NCBI RefSeq assembly: GCF_014196765.1
Contig: NZ_JACIEE010000001.1
Location: 558,001-622,000 of the forward strand
Reading direction: 5' to 3'
Source of the DNA: Mycoplana azooxidifex
Lineage (GTDB): Bacteria; Pseudomonadota; Alphaproteobacteria; Rhizobiales; Rhizobiaceae
Length of the DNA stretch: 64,000 bases
In this document: in pieces, positions 34,013 through 42,856 of the stretch
How the letters are laid out: the number at the start of each line of letters is the position of its first letter
Position numbering within the stretch: position 1 is the first letter of the stretch
Position numbers and translations under genes: made by a program
The notes under the pieces: model-generated
Seen by the model: only the letters and a program-made list of their open reading frames with translations
Told to the model about the DNA's origin: nothing
Database searches by the model: none

Positions 34013-35425
34013 ATGAAATCCATGAACAGAACGAAGACTGCACCACCTGCGCTGGCGGCGCTTGCAGGGGCGATGCTGCTCTCATCGCTCGGCGTCAGTA
34101 TCGCAACCGTCGCCCTTCCGGCCCTGGCGAAGGACCTTTCCGCGCCGGTCTCCGCCGTCCGCTGGGTCGTCCTCGCCTATCTCGTCTCCGCCACGGTCAC
34201 GATCGTGCTGGCCGGGCGGTTCGGCGATCTCTTCGGTCACCGTCACGTTCTGGTCGCGGGCCTCGTCCTGTTTGCCACAGCCTCCGTCCTGTGTGCGGCG
34301 GCTCCCACGCTTGCGATCCTGATTGCCGGCCGGACTGCCCAGGGCATCGGCGGTGCGATCCTGATGGCGCTGCCGGTTTCGCTCATCCGCGAGACGGTTC
34401 CAAGGGAACGCACCGGATCGGCGATGGGGCTGCTCGGCACGATGTCGGCGATTGGAACCGCGCTCGGGCCGTCCGTGGGCGGCATGCTGGTCGCTGGCCT
34501 CAGTTGGCGCGCGGCCTTCGTGGCGCTGGCCGCCGCCGGCGTCCTGGTACTCGGCCTCGCCGCCCGCGCCATCCCGCATGCACCCGTCGCCGCGCGCAAG
34601 CCGGACGGGCGGATGGACTGGCCGGGCGCCGCCCTGCTGGCGATAACCCTGACCCTCTATGCCCTCGCAGCGGCCGGCGGAAAGGCGAGCGCGATACCCG
34701 GCGCGGCCCTGCTCCTGCCGGGTGCGGCCCTTGCCCTTGCGCTCTTCGTCATCGTCGAGGCCCGCTCGGCCTCACCGCTGGTGCCGGTATCGATCCTGCG
34801 TGACCGGGCGACCGGAACGGCGCTTGCCACGAGCCTTCTGGTCGCCACCGTCATGATGTCCACCCTGGTGGTGGGGCCGTTCTTCCTGTCTTTCGGCCTC
34901 GGCCTGAACGAAGCGCTGGTCGGCCTCGTCATGGCCGTCGGGCCGGTGACGGCGGCCCTCTCCGGCGTCGTCGCCGGGCGGGTCACGGACCGCTTCGGCA
35001 CCCGGCCCGTCCTGGCCGCCGGCCTTGTCGAGATGACCCTCGGCCTCGTCTGCCTGGCGCTCCTGCCCCGATCCTTCGGCGTTCTGGGCTATGTGGCCGC
35101 GCTGATCGTCCTGACGCCGGGCTTTCAGTTGTTTCTCGCGGCGAACAACACGTCCGTCATGGTCTCAGCCCGCGACGAGCAGCGCGGGATCCTGTCGGGA
35201 CTGCTCGGCCTGTCGCGCAACCTCGGCTTCATGACCGGAGCCTCGGTGATGGCGACCCTGTTCGCCGTCGCGATCGGGCCTGGAGACCTCGCCGCCACCG
35301 CCCCGGAGATCGTCGCCGGCGCCTTCACGACGACCTTCCTCGTCGCCTCCAGCCTGCCCCTCATCGCCCTCGGCCTGGCATTGCTCGTCCGGCCTGCGGC
35401 GCAGGCGAGGGCTGAGGCATGGTAG
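34013..35425 (+). CDS. MFS drug efflux transporter (DHA2-type, 14 TM)
   Basis: 470-residue inner-membrane antiporter. The A motif GRFGDLFGHRHVLVAG follows helix 2, motif C lies in GTMSAIGTALGPSVGGMLV, and the opening LAGAMLLSSLGVSIATVALPALAKDL is the D1 motif of DHA2 pumps. About 14 hydrophobic segments span the length. The probable role is export of toxic or redox-active compounds, induced by the divergent MerR regulator. Start follows GAGGAA. The gene ends 12 nt from the convergent chemoreceptor gene. Confidence 0.9.
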   Translation: MKSMNRTKTAPPALAALAGAMLLSSLGVSIATVALPALAKDLSAPVSAVRWVVLAYLVSATVTIVLAGRFGDLFGHRHVLVAGLVLFATASVLCAAAPTLAILIAGRTAQGIGGAILMALPVSLIRETVPRERTGSAMGLLGTMSAIGTALGPSVGGMLVAGLSWRAAFVALAAAGVLVLGLAARAIPHAPVAARKPDGRMDWPGAALLAITLTLYALAAAGGKASAIPGAALLLPGAALALALFVIVEARSASPLVPVSILRDRATGTALATSLLVATVMMSTLVVGPFFLSFGLGLNEALVGLVMAVGPVTAALSGVVAGRVTDRFGTRPVLAAGLVEMTLGLVCLALLPRSFGVLGYVAALIVLTPGFQLFLAANNTSVMVSARDEQRGILSGLLGLSRNLGFMTGASVMATLFAVAIGPGDLAATAPEIVAGAFTTTFLVASSLPLIALGLALLVRPAAQARAEAW

Positions 35426-35437
35426 CCCGCAGGCCCT

Positions 35438-36961
35438 TCAGGCCGCGCGGACATACCCCGCTGCCGGCGCGGCCGCGGCCTGCCCGCTGGTGCGGAACGC
35501 GCTCAGCCGTTCGGCGATGGTGGCCGCGTCCTTGGAGAGTGCCTGGCTGGCGGCATTGGCCTGCTCGACCATCGAGGCGTTCTGCTGGGTGATCTGGTCC
35601 ATGGCGCCGATCGCCTGGTTGACCGCCTGCAGGCCGGTCGCCTGTTCGGCCGTGCTGGCGCGGATCGCTGCGAAGACGGAGCTGACCTCGACCACCTGCG
35701 CGACGATCTGGCGAAGCGACTGGGCGACCTCGTTGACCGAGCGCACCCCGCCCTCCACCTGCCCATGCGACTTGGCGATCAGATTCTGGATGTCCTTGGC
35801 GGCATCGGCGCAGCGTTGCGCCAGTGCGCGCACCTCCGAGGCGACGACGGCAAAACCGCGGCCGGCCTCACCGGCGCGCGCTGCCTCGATGCCGGCGTTC
35901 AGCGCCAAAAGGTTCGTCTGGAAGGCGATCTCGTCGATCACCTCGATGATGCTGGCGATGCTCGCCGACGACTGCTGGATATCCTCCATCGCCGCGATCG
36001 CCTGCTCGACCACCTCGCCGCTGCGCTCGGCATTTCCGCGCGCTGCGGTCACCAGAGCATTGGCGTCGTCGGCGCTCCTGGCCGTCTGGCGCACGGTCGT
36101 GGTCACCTCTTCGACCGCGGCCGCGGTCTCCTCGAGGTTGGCCGCCTGCCGCTCGGTGCGCCTGGCGAGGTCGTCCGAAGCCGCGGCGATCTCCTGGGCG
36201 CTGACGTTGATCGAGCCGACACCCGCATGGATGCCGCCGATCGCCTGCGACAAAGCGGAAACGGCGTGGTTGAAGTCCTGGCGCAGCGCCTCGTAGGCCT
36301 CCGGCAGCGCACCTTCGATCCGCACCGTCAGATCACCGTCGGAGATGCGCTTCAGTGCCGCGCCGAAATTCTTGCTGACGATCTCGCGCTCGGCCGCAAT
36401 GGCGCGCTCCTGGACCGCCTGCTGCTTGCTGGTGTCTGAGGCGTCCATGTAGACGGAGATCGACAGGTCCATGTCGAGGAAGACGGCCTTGATCAGGGCG
36501 GCGAGCCTTTGGGCCACCTCGTCCGCGCCGAATTCGGAACGGGAGAACAGGCCCGGCTTCGGCCACATCTCTTTCAGGGCGGCGGCCAGCAGATGCTCGA
36601 CGACCAGCGCATAGCCGCCGATGTACCAGCGCGGCTCCAGTCCGATCCGCGCGTGAACCTTTCCGATCGTGAGGACCTTGTCGGCATAGTCGGCGCCGAA
36701 ATCCCCGTTCCAGATGTTGGCCCAGTGGCCGATCTGCGCATTCTTCGCTCCGGTCATGTGCGCATCGCTGGAAAAGAGATGGCTGACCTCCGGGCTGTTG
36801 CGCACGACGCCGTAGAAGCGATCCAGGGCCGGCGCGAGTTCGCTCTCCAGGAACGGCTTCAGCGAGCGCAGCTTGTTCAAGGCCTTGGCGTCGAGCCCGA
36901 GATAGTCGAGACGGCGGGCGAGATCGGCGTTGTTGCTTGAGGTCGGGGGTGCAGCGCTCAT
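35438..36961 (-). CDS. Globin-coupled methyl-accepting chemotaxis protein
   Basis: 507-residue soluble haem-based oxygen sensor. The N-terminal protoglobin domain (about 10-165) contains [21 protein letters not shown], with the proximal haem His. A HAMP-like linker follows ([14 protein letters not shown]), then the MCP signalling domain with the hairpin tip [32 protein letters not shown]. No membrane segments occur, as in HemAT. It should bind oxygen and signal through CheW-CheA; no che genes are nearby. ATG 36961 (MSAAPP) has GGAAA upstream; ATG 36973 is an alternative. Confidence 0.93.
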   Translation of the reverse strand: MSAAPPTSSNNADLARRLDYLGLDAKALNKLRSLKPFLESELAPALDRFYGVVRNSPEVSHLFSSDAHMTGAKNAQIGHWANIWNGDFGADYADKVLTIGKVHARIGLEPRWYIGGYALVVEHLLAAALKEMWPKPGLFSRSEFGADEVAQRLAALIKAVFLDMDLSISVYMDASDTSKQQAVQERAIAAEREIVSKNFGAALKRISDGDLTVRIEGALPEAYEALRQDFNHAVSALSQAIGGIHAGVGSINVSAQEIAAASDDLARRTERQAANLEETAAAVEEVTTTVRQTARSADDANALVTAARGNAERSGEVVEQAIAAMEDIQQSSASIASIIEVIDEIAFQTNLLALNAGIEAARAGEAGRGFAVVASEVRALAQRCADAAKDIQNLIAKSHGQVEGGVRSVNEVAQSLRQIVAQVVEVSSVFAAIRASTAEQATGLQAVNQAIGAMDQITQQNASMVEQANAASQALSKDAATIAERLSAFRTSGQAAAAPAAGYVRAA

Positions 36962-37293
36962 CGGAATTTCCATGCCATTGGGGTACTTTGCGGGAGGTCG
37001 GCCATCTTCGCGAACGTCCCCGCAGCGCTCCGGGAAGAGCGTCGTGAGCAATTGCGCCGTTCATGGCGCCGGGAACGGACCGCCTGTCCGCGCCCCGAAG
37101 TGACACGCACCATCTAAAGCCCACTTTTGGTAAATGCTTGGTTATGAAATGCCAATTTTGGCAGGTTGCGAGCGGGGCATTCGCCATAGCCGCCTTGCGC
37201 CTCTTCGGTGCGGCCGCGCAGACAGGCCTGCCTCCGCCGAGCCTGCAGCGATGGATTGGAGCCCACTGGCACGTGCCCGACCGGGAGATGTCG
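36962..37293. other. Intergenic gap upstream of the chemoreceptor gene
   Basis: About 330 bases containing the presumed chemoreceptor promoter and the 3' flank of the first parA gene. A short palindrome (GCCAA-TT-TTGGC, 37151-37162) lies in an AT-rich patch at 37120-37165. No sigma-54 site and no gene were found. Confidence 0.5.
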
Positions 37294-38013
37294 TCAGGCC
37301 GCGCGGACCCTGGTTTCAAGAGCGCTGCGACATGCCGCAAGCGCCCCGCGGCGGGCGGGTACGCGGCCGAGGACCTCTTCGGCAAACAACCGGGCGTTCT
37401 CGCGCGCCTTGTCGAGGTTGGAGATGCGCTGCGGATCCATCGTCCGCAGCGTGCCGCCGCAATCGAAGATGTCGCGGAAGGCGACCCGCTCGGCGATCGG
37501 CGTGTCGAGCACGGCGACGCCACGCTCGGACAGGAGTTGCTTGATCGCCGCCATGGCGCGGGTGGTCACCACCGTGCTCATGCGGGTCAGCACGACCGAA
37601 TGAGCGACGCGCACGCCGGCACGCTTGTCGAGCTGCTGCAGGAGTTCGAGGATCTGCGCGCCGCCGCGCGCATCCATCGCGCAGCCCTGAATCGGGATCA
37701 TCACATGGTCGGAAAGCCCGATCGCGGTTGCCACCAGCGCGTCGCGCGCGCCGGCCAGATCGATGATGAAATAATCCGTCTGGTCGCGGTTCTCGCGGAT
37801 ATGGGACTGCAGCGAGCCCATCGAGACTTCGGAGATGACGGAGATATTGCGCTGTACGCCGGAGAGCTCGTGCCAGCTGGTGATCCAGCGCTGGGGATCG
37901 GCATCGAGAATGGTGATGCGATACCCCTGGGCCGCCAGCTCCGTCGCGAGGATCAGCGCTGCGGTGGTCTTGCCCGCTCCGCCCTTGGCATTGGCGAAAG
38001 TTATGACTGGCAT
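37294..38013 (-). CDS. ParA/MinD-family ATPase, VirC1-like (copy 1)
   Basis: 239 residues. It has the deviant Walker A motif FANAKGGAGKTTAALILATEL at the extreme N-terminus (signature Lys at about residue 10), Walker A' ITILDADPQRW, and Walker B FIIDLAGARDALVA. Without an N-terminal helix it is close to VirC1 and orphan ParA proteins that position cargo at the pole or nucleoid. There is no parB, and no parS-like repeat was recognised. A related ATPase lies 180 bp upstream in the same direction. Start follows AGGAAA. A TTAACCAT 8-mer (CtrA half-site) lies about 93 bp upstream on the coding strand. Confidence 0.88.
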   Translation of the reverse strand: MPVITFANAKGGAGKTTAALILATELAAQGYRITILDADPQRWITSWHELSGVQRNISVISEVSMGSLQSHIRENRDQTDYFIIDLAGARDALVATAIGLSDHVMIPIQGCAMDARGGAQILELLQQLDKRAGVRVAHSVVLTRMSTVVTTRAMAAIKQLLSERGVAVLDTPIAERVAFRDIFDCGGTLRTMDPQRISNLDKARENARLFAEEVLGRVPARRGALAACRSALETRVRAA

Positions 38014-38192
38014 TTCAATTTCCTCATGGTGGGCAGCACGAGCCCCTCATCGCTCTTTGACGGGCGCGAAGCGGGAATGGCGCCTGTTAACCAATCTTTC
38101 AGAACATGGTTAACGAATTGCAAACGCGCGCTCCGCCAACGGTGCGAATGCAGCCCCGGAGAACGGCCGCCCTGCCCCGTGCGAGAAGCCGT

Positions 38193-38969
38193 TCAGCCGC
38201 CCTGGAAGAGCCGGCGCGCCGGCCGGTCGTCATTGGCACACGGCCCTTCCGCTGCGATGCCGTGCTGGTAGCACAGTTGTGCAAACGGGCCGTGCGCATC
38301 CCGCCCGCCGCACTCGATGCGCGCCATCACGTCACGCGCAAAGGCCTGCATGTTCGCCTGCGCCCGGTCGAGATTGGGCACCTGGCGCCCTTCGAGCGAA
38401 TAGAGCGTTCCCGGCCGCTCGAACATCTCGCGATAGGCGCCCCGCTCGACCAGCGGCGTCTCGATCATCGCCATGCCGCGCAGCATGAGCAGGTCGCGCA
38501 CGGTGCGCAGCGACCGCGTCGCCACCAGCGGATTGACGCGCGACAGCACGACCGCCCGGTTGATGTGCGCGCGCGCATTCGCTTCGATGCACTGGATCAG
38601 TTCCAGCACCTGGATGGCGCCCCTGGCGTCGAGCGCGCTGCCCTGCACGGGAACAAGCGCAAGGTCGCAAAGGCCGAGCGCCAGCGCCATCAGCGTGTCC
38701 CGCGCCCCGGAAAGGTCTGCGATGATATGGCGGTCCGGCCTGTTCAGCCGCCGCAGGTGATCGGGAAGCGTGCCGGGCGTGATGTCGGTGACGGCAGTGA
38801 TGCGGCTCTGCGGACCGCACCGGCTCGCCCAGTCCGCAGCAAGGCCGAGCGGGTCGCAGTCGAGGACGACGACTTCGACCCCCGACCGGGCGAGCTCGGT
38901 CGCGAGCAACGCCACCGCCGTCGTCTTGCCGGATCCACCCTTCGCGTTCGCAACTGCTATGACTGCCAT
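38193..38969 (-). CDS. ParA/MinD-family ATPase, VirC1-like (copy 2)
   Basis: 258 residues, paralogous to the next gene: AVIAVANAKGGSGKTTAVALLATELARSG (deviant Walker A), VVVLDCDPLGLAADW (A') and HIIADLSGARDTLMALALGL (Walker B). The shared order and lengths, including the ALDARGAIQVLELIQ / AMDARGGAQILELLQ segment, show a tandem duplication that has diverged strongly. The longer C-terminal tail is Gly/Arg-rich. ATG 38969 follows GGGAGAC. No cargo gene is adjacent, so its target is unknown. Confidence 0.87.
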   Translation of the reverse strand: MAVIAVANAKGGSGKTTAVALLATELARSGVEVVVLDCDPLGLAADWASRCGPQSRITAVTDITPGTLPDHLRRLNRPDRHIIADLSGARDTLMALALGLCDLALVPVQGSALDARGAIQVLELIQCIEANARAHINRAVVLSRVNPLVATRSLRTVRDLLMLRGMAMIETPLVERGAYREMFERPGTLYSLEGRQVPNLDRAQANMQAFARDVMARIECGGRDAHGPFAQLCYQHGIAAEGPCANDDRPARRLFQGG

Positions 38970-39171
38970 TGGTCTCCCAAATCCCACATGCAGCCCGTCG
39001 TAAGCTTTCATGAAGAACGTTAAGGAATCACATCGATTCGTGCCGGAACGCTACGAATTGTGACAGGTCCATGACAATCGCAGCCCGCCGAATTCCCATA
39101 GTCGCAGGGGGACATGGAAATCCGGACGCTTACTTCTTCGAACGGGCCACCAAAGGCGCCGCCAACGCCCC

Positions 39172-39283
39172 CGTCATACCGGCCCCCGAGCCGGTATCCA
39201 GCCGCGCAAGTCCTTGCGCGATAGAGCATTTCCCGCGCCGCAGACGCGGCGCTGCTAGACCCCGGATCAAGTCCGGGTAGACG
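39172..39283. repeat. Palindromic intergenic element, second family
   Basis: About 112 bp beginning with the hairpin ATACCGGCCCCCGAGCCGGTAT and ending with CCCGGATCAAGTCCGGG, with further short stems between. It differs from the elements near 30 kb. It occupies much of the 38970-39381 gap, which contains no gene. Confidence 0.6.
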
Positions 39284-39322
39284 AAAGAAAGGGAGAGCCC
39301 GACAAGAACCAGTCTATCGACA

Positions 39323-39354
39323 ACTGAACCCGGCGCCAGGGCGTCGGGTTCAGT
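39323..39354 (-). terminator. Hairpin downstream of the alcohol dehydrogenase gene
   Basis: Perfect 10-bp arms ACTGAACCCG (39323-39332) and CGGGTTCAGT (39345-39354) enclose a 12-nt loop with its own short GCGCC/GGCGT pairing. It lies 28 nt after the last gene of the 48-39 kb minus-strand array. The T tract is poor, so it is only a probable terminator. Confidence 0.6.
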
Positions 39355-39381
39355 AGGGCAGAATTGTGCGATCGATGCGGC

Positions 39382-40527
39382 TCAGATGCACTCGGCAAAC
39401 AGCGTCTTTGCAGCGTCCAGCGTCAGTTCCACCGGGTTGCCCCCGGCGGTGGGGTCGACGATCGCCATCGCCGCCATCTCGTCGATCCGGTCGGTGCCGA
39501 CGCCGAGCGCTGCGAGCTTGTCCGGCACGCCGAGTTCACTGCGCAACTCCAGCACATAGTCGTAGAAGCCGTCGAAGCCGCCGGTAATGCCGAGATAGGC
39601 TGCGGCGGCAGCGATCTTGTCCTCGATCGCAGGCCGGTTGAAGCGCAGCACCGGCGGCATGACCACCGCATTCGTCATGCCATGGTGGGTGTTGTAGATC
39701 GCGCCCACCGGATGCGACAGCGAGTGGATGGCGCCAAGCCCCTTCTGGAAGGCGACCGCCCCCATGGCGGCGGCCGACATCATGTTGGCACGCGCCTCGA
39801 TGTCGGCTCCGTCCTTGTAGGCACGCGGCAGGAACTGCTTGACGAGCCGCATGCCCTCCAGCGCGATCCCCTGGCTCATCGGATGGTAGAAGGGCGAGGA
39901 ATAGGCCTCCAGGCAATGGGCGAACGCATCCATGCCGGTGCCCGCCGTGATCACCTTCGGCATGCCGACCGTCAGTTCCGGATCGCAGATCGTGACTGCG
40001 GGCAGGAACTTCGGGTGGAAGATCACCTTCTTCGTGTGGGTCTCGGAGTTGGTGATGACCGAGGCGCGGCCGACCTCGGAACCGGTGCCGGCCGTCGTCG
40101 GGACGGCGACGATCGGGGCGATGCCCTCGACGGATGCGCGCGTCCACCAGTCGCCGACGTCCTCGAAGTCCCAGACCGGCCGCGTCTGCCCGGTCATGAA
40201 GGCGACCGCCTTGCCGAGATCGAGGCCCGAGCCGCCGCCGAAGGCGACGACGCCGTCATGGCCGCCCGCCCGGAACGCCTTCACCCCGGCCTCGAGGTTG
40301 GCATCGTTCGGATTGGAATCGACGTCGGCGAAGATCGCACGCCCGAGTCCGGCAGCCTCCAGGATGTCGAGCGCTTTCTGCGTGATCGCCATCGGCGCGA
40401 GCCCCCGGTCGGTAACGAGCAGCGGCTTCTTCATGCCGACCGCCTTGCAGTGGTCGGCGAGTTCCTTGATGCGCCCTGCCCCGAACTTGATGGCGGTCGG
40501 GTAGCTCCAGTTGGCGGTGATGGTCAT
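39382..40527 (-). CDS. Iron-containing alcohol dehydrogenase (type III)
   Basis: 381-residue NAD(P)-dependent dehydrogenase. The nucleotide-binding GGGSGLDLGKAVAFM (about 97-111) and the metal-binding segments GTGMDAFAHCLEAYSSPFYHPMS and GAIHSLSHPVGAIYNTHHGMTNAVVMP supply the Asp/His ligands of the divalent metal. It oxidises or reduces an alcohol/aldehyde whose identity is unknown. It overlaps the aldehyde dehydrogenase gene by 4 nt and is last in a nine-gene co-directional array, so alcohol to aldehyde to acid is a reasonable sequence. Confidence 0.92.
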   Translation of the reverse strand: MTITANWSYPTAIKFGAGRIKELADHCKAVGMKKPLLVTDRGLAPMAITQKALDILEAAGLGRAIFADVDSNPNDANLEAGVKAFRAGGHDGVVAFGGGSGLDLGKAVAFMTGQTRPVWDFEDVGDWWTRASVEGIAPIVAVPTTAGTGSEVGRASVITNSETHTKKVIFHPKFLPAVTICDPELTVGMPKVITAGTGMDAFAHCLEAYSSPFYHPMSQGIALEGMRLVKQFLPRAYKDGADIEARANMMSAAAMGAVAFQKGLGAIHSLSHPVGAIYNTHHGMTNAVVMPPVLRFNRPAIEDKIAAAAAYLGITGGFDGFYDYVLELRSELGVPDKLAALGVGTDRIDEMAAMAIVDPTAGGNPVELTLDAAKTLFAECI

Positions 40528-41912
40528 GCGAGTGCTTTCCTGAGATGGTAGGATTTCGGACGGGTGAGATTGTGAAAGCCGATGACGGAGAGCGAGCCGC
40601 CGCGGCCGGTCTCCTTCACGCCGGTCCAGCAGAGTGCCGGATCGAGATAGTCGGCGCGGTTCATGAACACGGTGCCGGTCTCGAGGTCCCGGCCGATCCG
40701 GGCCGCCCGATCGGCATCCTGCGTCCAGAGCGACGCTGTCAGGCCGTATTTGCAGTCGTTCATCAGGCCGAGCGCTTCCTCGTCGCTCCTGACCTTCATG
40801 ATGCCGACCGCCGGCCCGAATGTCTCCTCCGTCATGAACTCCATGGAATGATCGACGTCGACGAGCACCTGGGGGGCGAGATAGGCCCCGCCGTCATCGG
40901 CGGGAAACAGCTTCGGGTCGATCAGCGCCCTGGCGCCGCGGGAGACCGCATCGGCGACCTGCGCGCGCACGGTTGCGGCAAAGCGCTTGTTGGCCATCGG
41001 CCCGAGCGTCGTCTCCTGGTCGAGCGGGTTGCCGAGCTTGTAGTTGGAAACCCAGGCAACCGATTTCTCGACGAAGGCGTCGTAGAGCTTCTCGTTGACG
41101 TAGATGCGCTCGATGCCGCAGCAGCACTGGCCGGAATTGTAGGTCGCGCCGTCCATCAGCGTGTCGACGGCGGCGTCGAGATCGGCGTCCTCCATCACGT
41201 AGCCCGGATCCTTGCCGCCGAGTTCGAGCCCGAGCGGCGTGAACGTGCCGGCTGCCGCACGCTCGATCGCCCTCCCGCCCTCGACCGAGCCGGTGAAATT
41301 GACGAAATCGAAGCTCTTCGCCGCGATCAGCGCTGAAGTCGTGTCGTGGTCGAGGAAGATGTTCTGGAACACGTCCTCGGGAACGCCGGCCTCGACGAAG
41401 GCGCGCACCATGCGCTCGCCGACGAGCAGCGTCTGCGCGGCATGCTTGATGATGACGGCGTTGCCCGCCATCAGCGCCGGCGCGACCGTGTTGATCGCTG
41501 TCATGTAGGGGTAGTTCCACGGCGCGATGACGAAGACCACGCCGTGCGGTTCGCGTTCGATGCGGCGCTCGAAGCGCGCGCTGTCCTCGACCACGAGCGG
41601 CGCCAGCGAAGACGCCGCGATGTCCGCCACATAGTTGGAGCGTTCGTTGAACCCCTTGAACTCGCCGCCGTAGCGGATCGGCCGGCCCATCTGCCAGGCG
41701 AGTTCCGGCACCACCTCGTCGGCCATCTCGTTCAGCCGGGCGACACCCTTCAGCACCAGCTGGACGCGGTCCTCCAGCGGCCGCCGCGCCCAGGCCTTCT
41801 GCGCCTTGCGCGCCCGCGCGACGACATCCTTCGCCGCCTCCAGCGGCATCGCCGGCCGCTCGGCGTAAACCGAGCCGTCGACGGGTGAAATGCATTTGAT
41901 CACTTGCGTCAT
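40524..41912 (-). CDS. NAD(P)-dependent aldehyde dehydrogenase
   Basis: 462-residue ALDH. It carries VIAPWNYPYMTAINTVAPALMAGNAVIIKHA (cofactor loop), FTGSVEGG, the catalytic Glu in LELGGKDPGYV (about 245) and the catalytic Cys in YNSGQCCCGIERIYV (about 280). The usual PSE of the cofactor site is replaced by KHA. Nearest functional groups are succinate-semialdehyde and gamma-aminobutyraldehyde-type dehydrogenases. It is coupled to the alcohol dehydrogenase by a 4-nt overlap and follows the toxin gene by 32 nt. Confidence 0.92.
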   Translation of the reverse strand: MTQVIKCISPVDGSVYAERPAMPLEAAKDVVARARKAQKAWARRPLEDRVQLVLKGVARLNEMADEVVPELAWQMGRPIRYGGEFKGFNERSNYVADIAASSLAPLVVEDSARFERRIEREPHGVVFVIAPWNYPYMTAINTVAPALMAGNAVIIKHAAQTLLVGERMVRAFVEAGVPEDVFQNIFLDHDTTSALIAAKSFDFVNFTGSVEGGRAIERAAAGTFTPLGLELGGKDPGYVMEDADLDAAVDTLMDGATYNSGQCCCGIERIYVNEKLYDAFVEKSVAWVSNYKLGNPLDQETTLGPMANKRFAATVRAQVADAVSRGARALIDPKLFPADDGGAYLAPQVLVDVDHSMEFMTEETFGPAVGIMKVRSDEEALGLMNDCKYGLTASLWTQDADRAARIGRDLETGTVFMNRADYLDPALCWTGVKETGRGGSLSVIGFHNLTRPKSYHLRKALA

Positions 41913-41944
41913 TGTCTTCTCCTTGGGCCCCAGGGCGCCTTCGC

Positions 41945-42367
41945 CTAGCAGGCCAACGCCTTCACATGTCCCGCCGCACCATAGGCCAGGATGGCGCGGT
42001 CGCGGGTGATGATCGTCAAATCGTGCTCGCGCGCCGTCGCCACCAAGATACGGTCCGCCGGATCGCCATGCAGCGGCTCCGGCAGGAAGGACGCAGCGAC
42101 GAGGATATCAGGCGTGACGTCCAGCACACGCGCCGACATCTTGCCGGCCGCTTCCCGGAACCAGACCAGGGGCGGCTTGGTGATGTTCAGCCGGCCCTTG
42201 GCCGCCAGCATGCCGATCTCCCAGGCAGAAAAGGCGGACACAACGACGTATTCTCCTGCTGCAGGCGTCGTCCGCAGTATCGCCATCGCGCGCTCGGCGA
42301 TCGGTACGTCATGGGCGATATAGATGAGCGCACAGGTATCCAGCAGATACCGTTCAGTCGTCATCAT
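41945..42367 (-). CDS. PIN-domain ribonuclease toxin (VapC-like)
   Basis: 140 residues. The PIN acidic residues are in place: YLLDTCALIYIA (Asp about 10), SAFSAWEIGMLAAKGRL (Glu), DPADRILVATAREHDLTIITRD (two Asp). Such toxins cleave tRNA or rRNA under release from the antitoxin. Its start overlaps the end of the XRE gene by 11-14 nt, the usual antitoxin-first coupling. The pair is embedded between a glutamine-synthetase-like gene and an aldehyde dehydrogenase gene, all in the same direction. Confidence 0.88.
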   Translation of the reverse strand: MMTTERYLLDTCALIYIAHDVPIAERAMAILRTTPAAGEYVVVSAFSAWEIGMLAAKGRLNITKPPLVWFREAAGKMSARVLDVTPDILVAASFLPEPLHGDPADRILVATAREHDLTIITRDRAILAYGAAGHVKALAC

Positions 42368-42797
42368 AAACCTTTGCCCATTCCGGATCCGTTGGTTCCG
42401 TCAGGTCGACCCCCTCGGGTATCGTCACCGTCCCCTTCATGCACCCACGCACCCGGTCGTAGAAATTGTCCGGCTCCGCCTCGCTCTCAGTGCGCCCACC
42501 GACCGTGCCCCTGCCGCCTTCCGGCATGGACGCCGAGCCACGATCCGCATCCGTCTTCAACGCTTCCTGCCCCTCCTCCGCAAAACCCTGCCTCTCACCG
42601 CGCCGATGCGCCGCCACCTCGAGGAGCGATACGCCCAGATAGGCGGCAATTCCGTCCTGCTCGTCCGCCGTCATCCTCCGCTCGCCGCGCAGCATGCGCG
42701 ACAGCGAACTCGGATCGAGACCCATCGCCCGCGCCATGGCGCGCAGCGACCGGCCGTCCTTCTCGAGCTGTTGATAAAACCACGTGCTGTCAATCAT
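42354..42797 (-). CDS. XRE-type antitoxin fused to a toxin-binding tail
   Basis: 147 residues in two parts. An XRE-like helix-turn-helix at about 15-60 (LRAMARAMGLDPSSLSRMLRGERRMTADEQDGIAAYLGV) is joined by a polar linker to a C-terminal tail (YDRVRGCMKGTVTIPEGVDLTEPTDPEW) of the kind that wraps VapC toxins. VapB antitoxins normally use AbrB, RHH or Phd DNA-binding domains; the XRE head is less usual for a PIN partner. GGAGGT stands 6 nt before ATG 42797. Likely autoregulates the pair. Confidence 0.82.
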   Translation of the reverse strand: MIDSTWFYQQLEKDGRSLRAMARAMGLDPSSLSRMLRGERRMTADEQDGIAAYLGVSLLEVAAHRRGERQGFAEEGQEALKTDADRGSASMPEGGRGTVGGRTESEAEPDNFYDRVRGCMKGTVTIPEGVDLTEPTDPEWAKVYDDD

Positions 42798-42856
42798 GAG
42801 ACCACCTCCAGATTGTTGCGATTTTACCATCATGTTGACCTAGCATCAACAAATCG

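Noticed and set aside
37120-37165. Sigma-54 promoter for the chemoreceptor gene
   Set aside because: GG and GC elements occur but not at the required -24/-12 spacing on either strand.
37294-38969. Plasmid or chromid partition locus (repABC/parAB)
   Set aside because: There is no repB/parB, repC or parS-like repeat, and the flanking genes are ordinary chromosomal genes.
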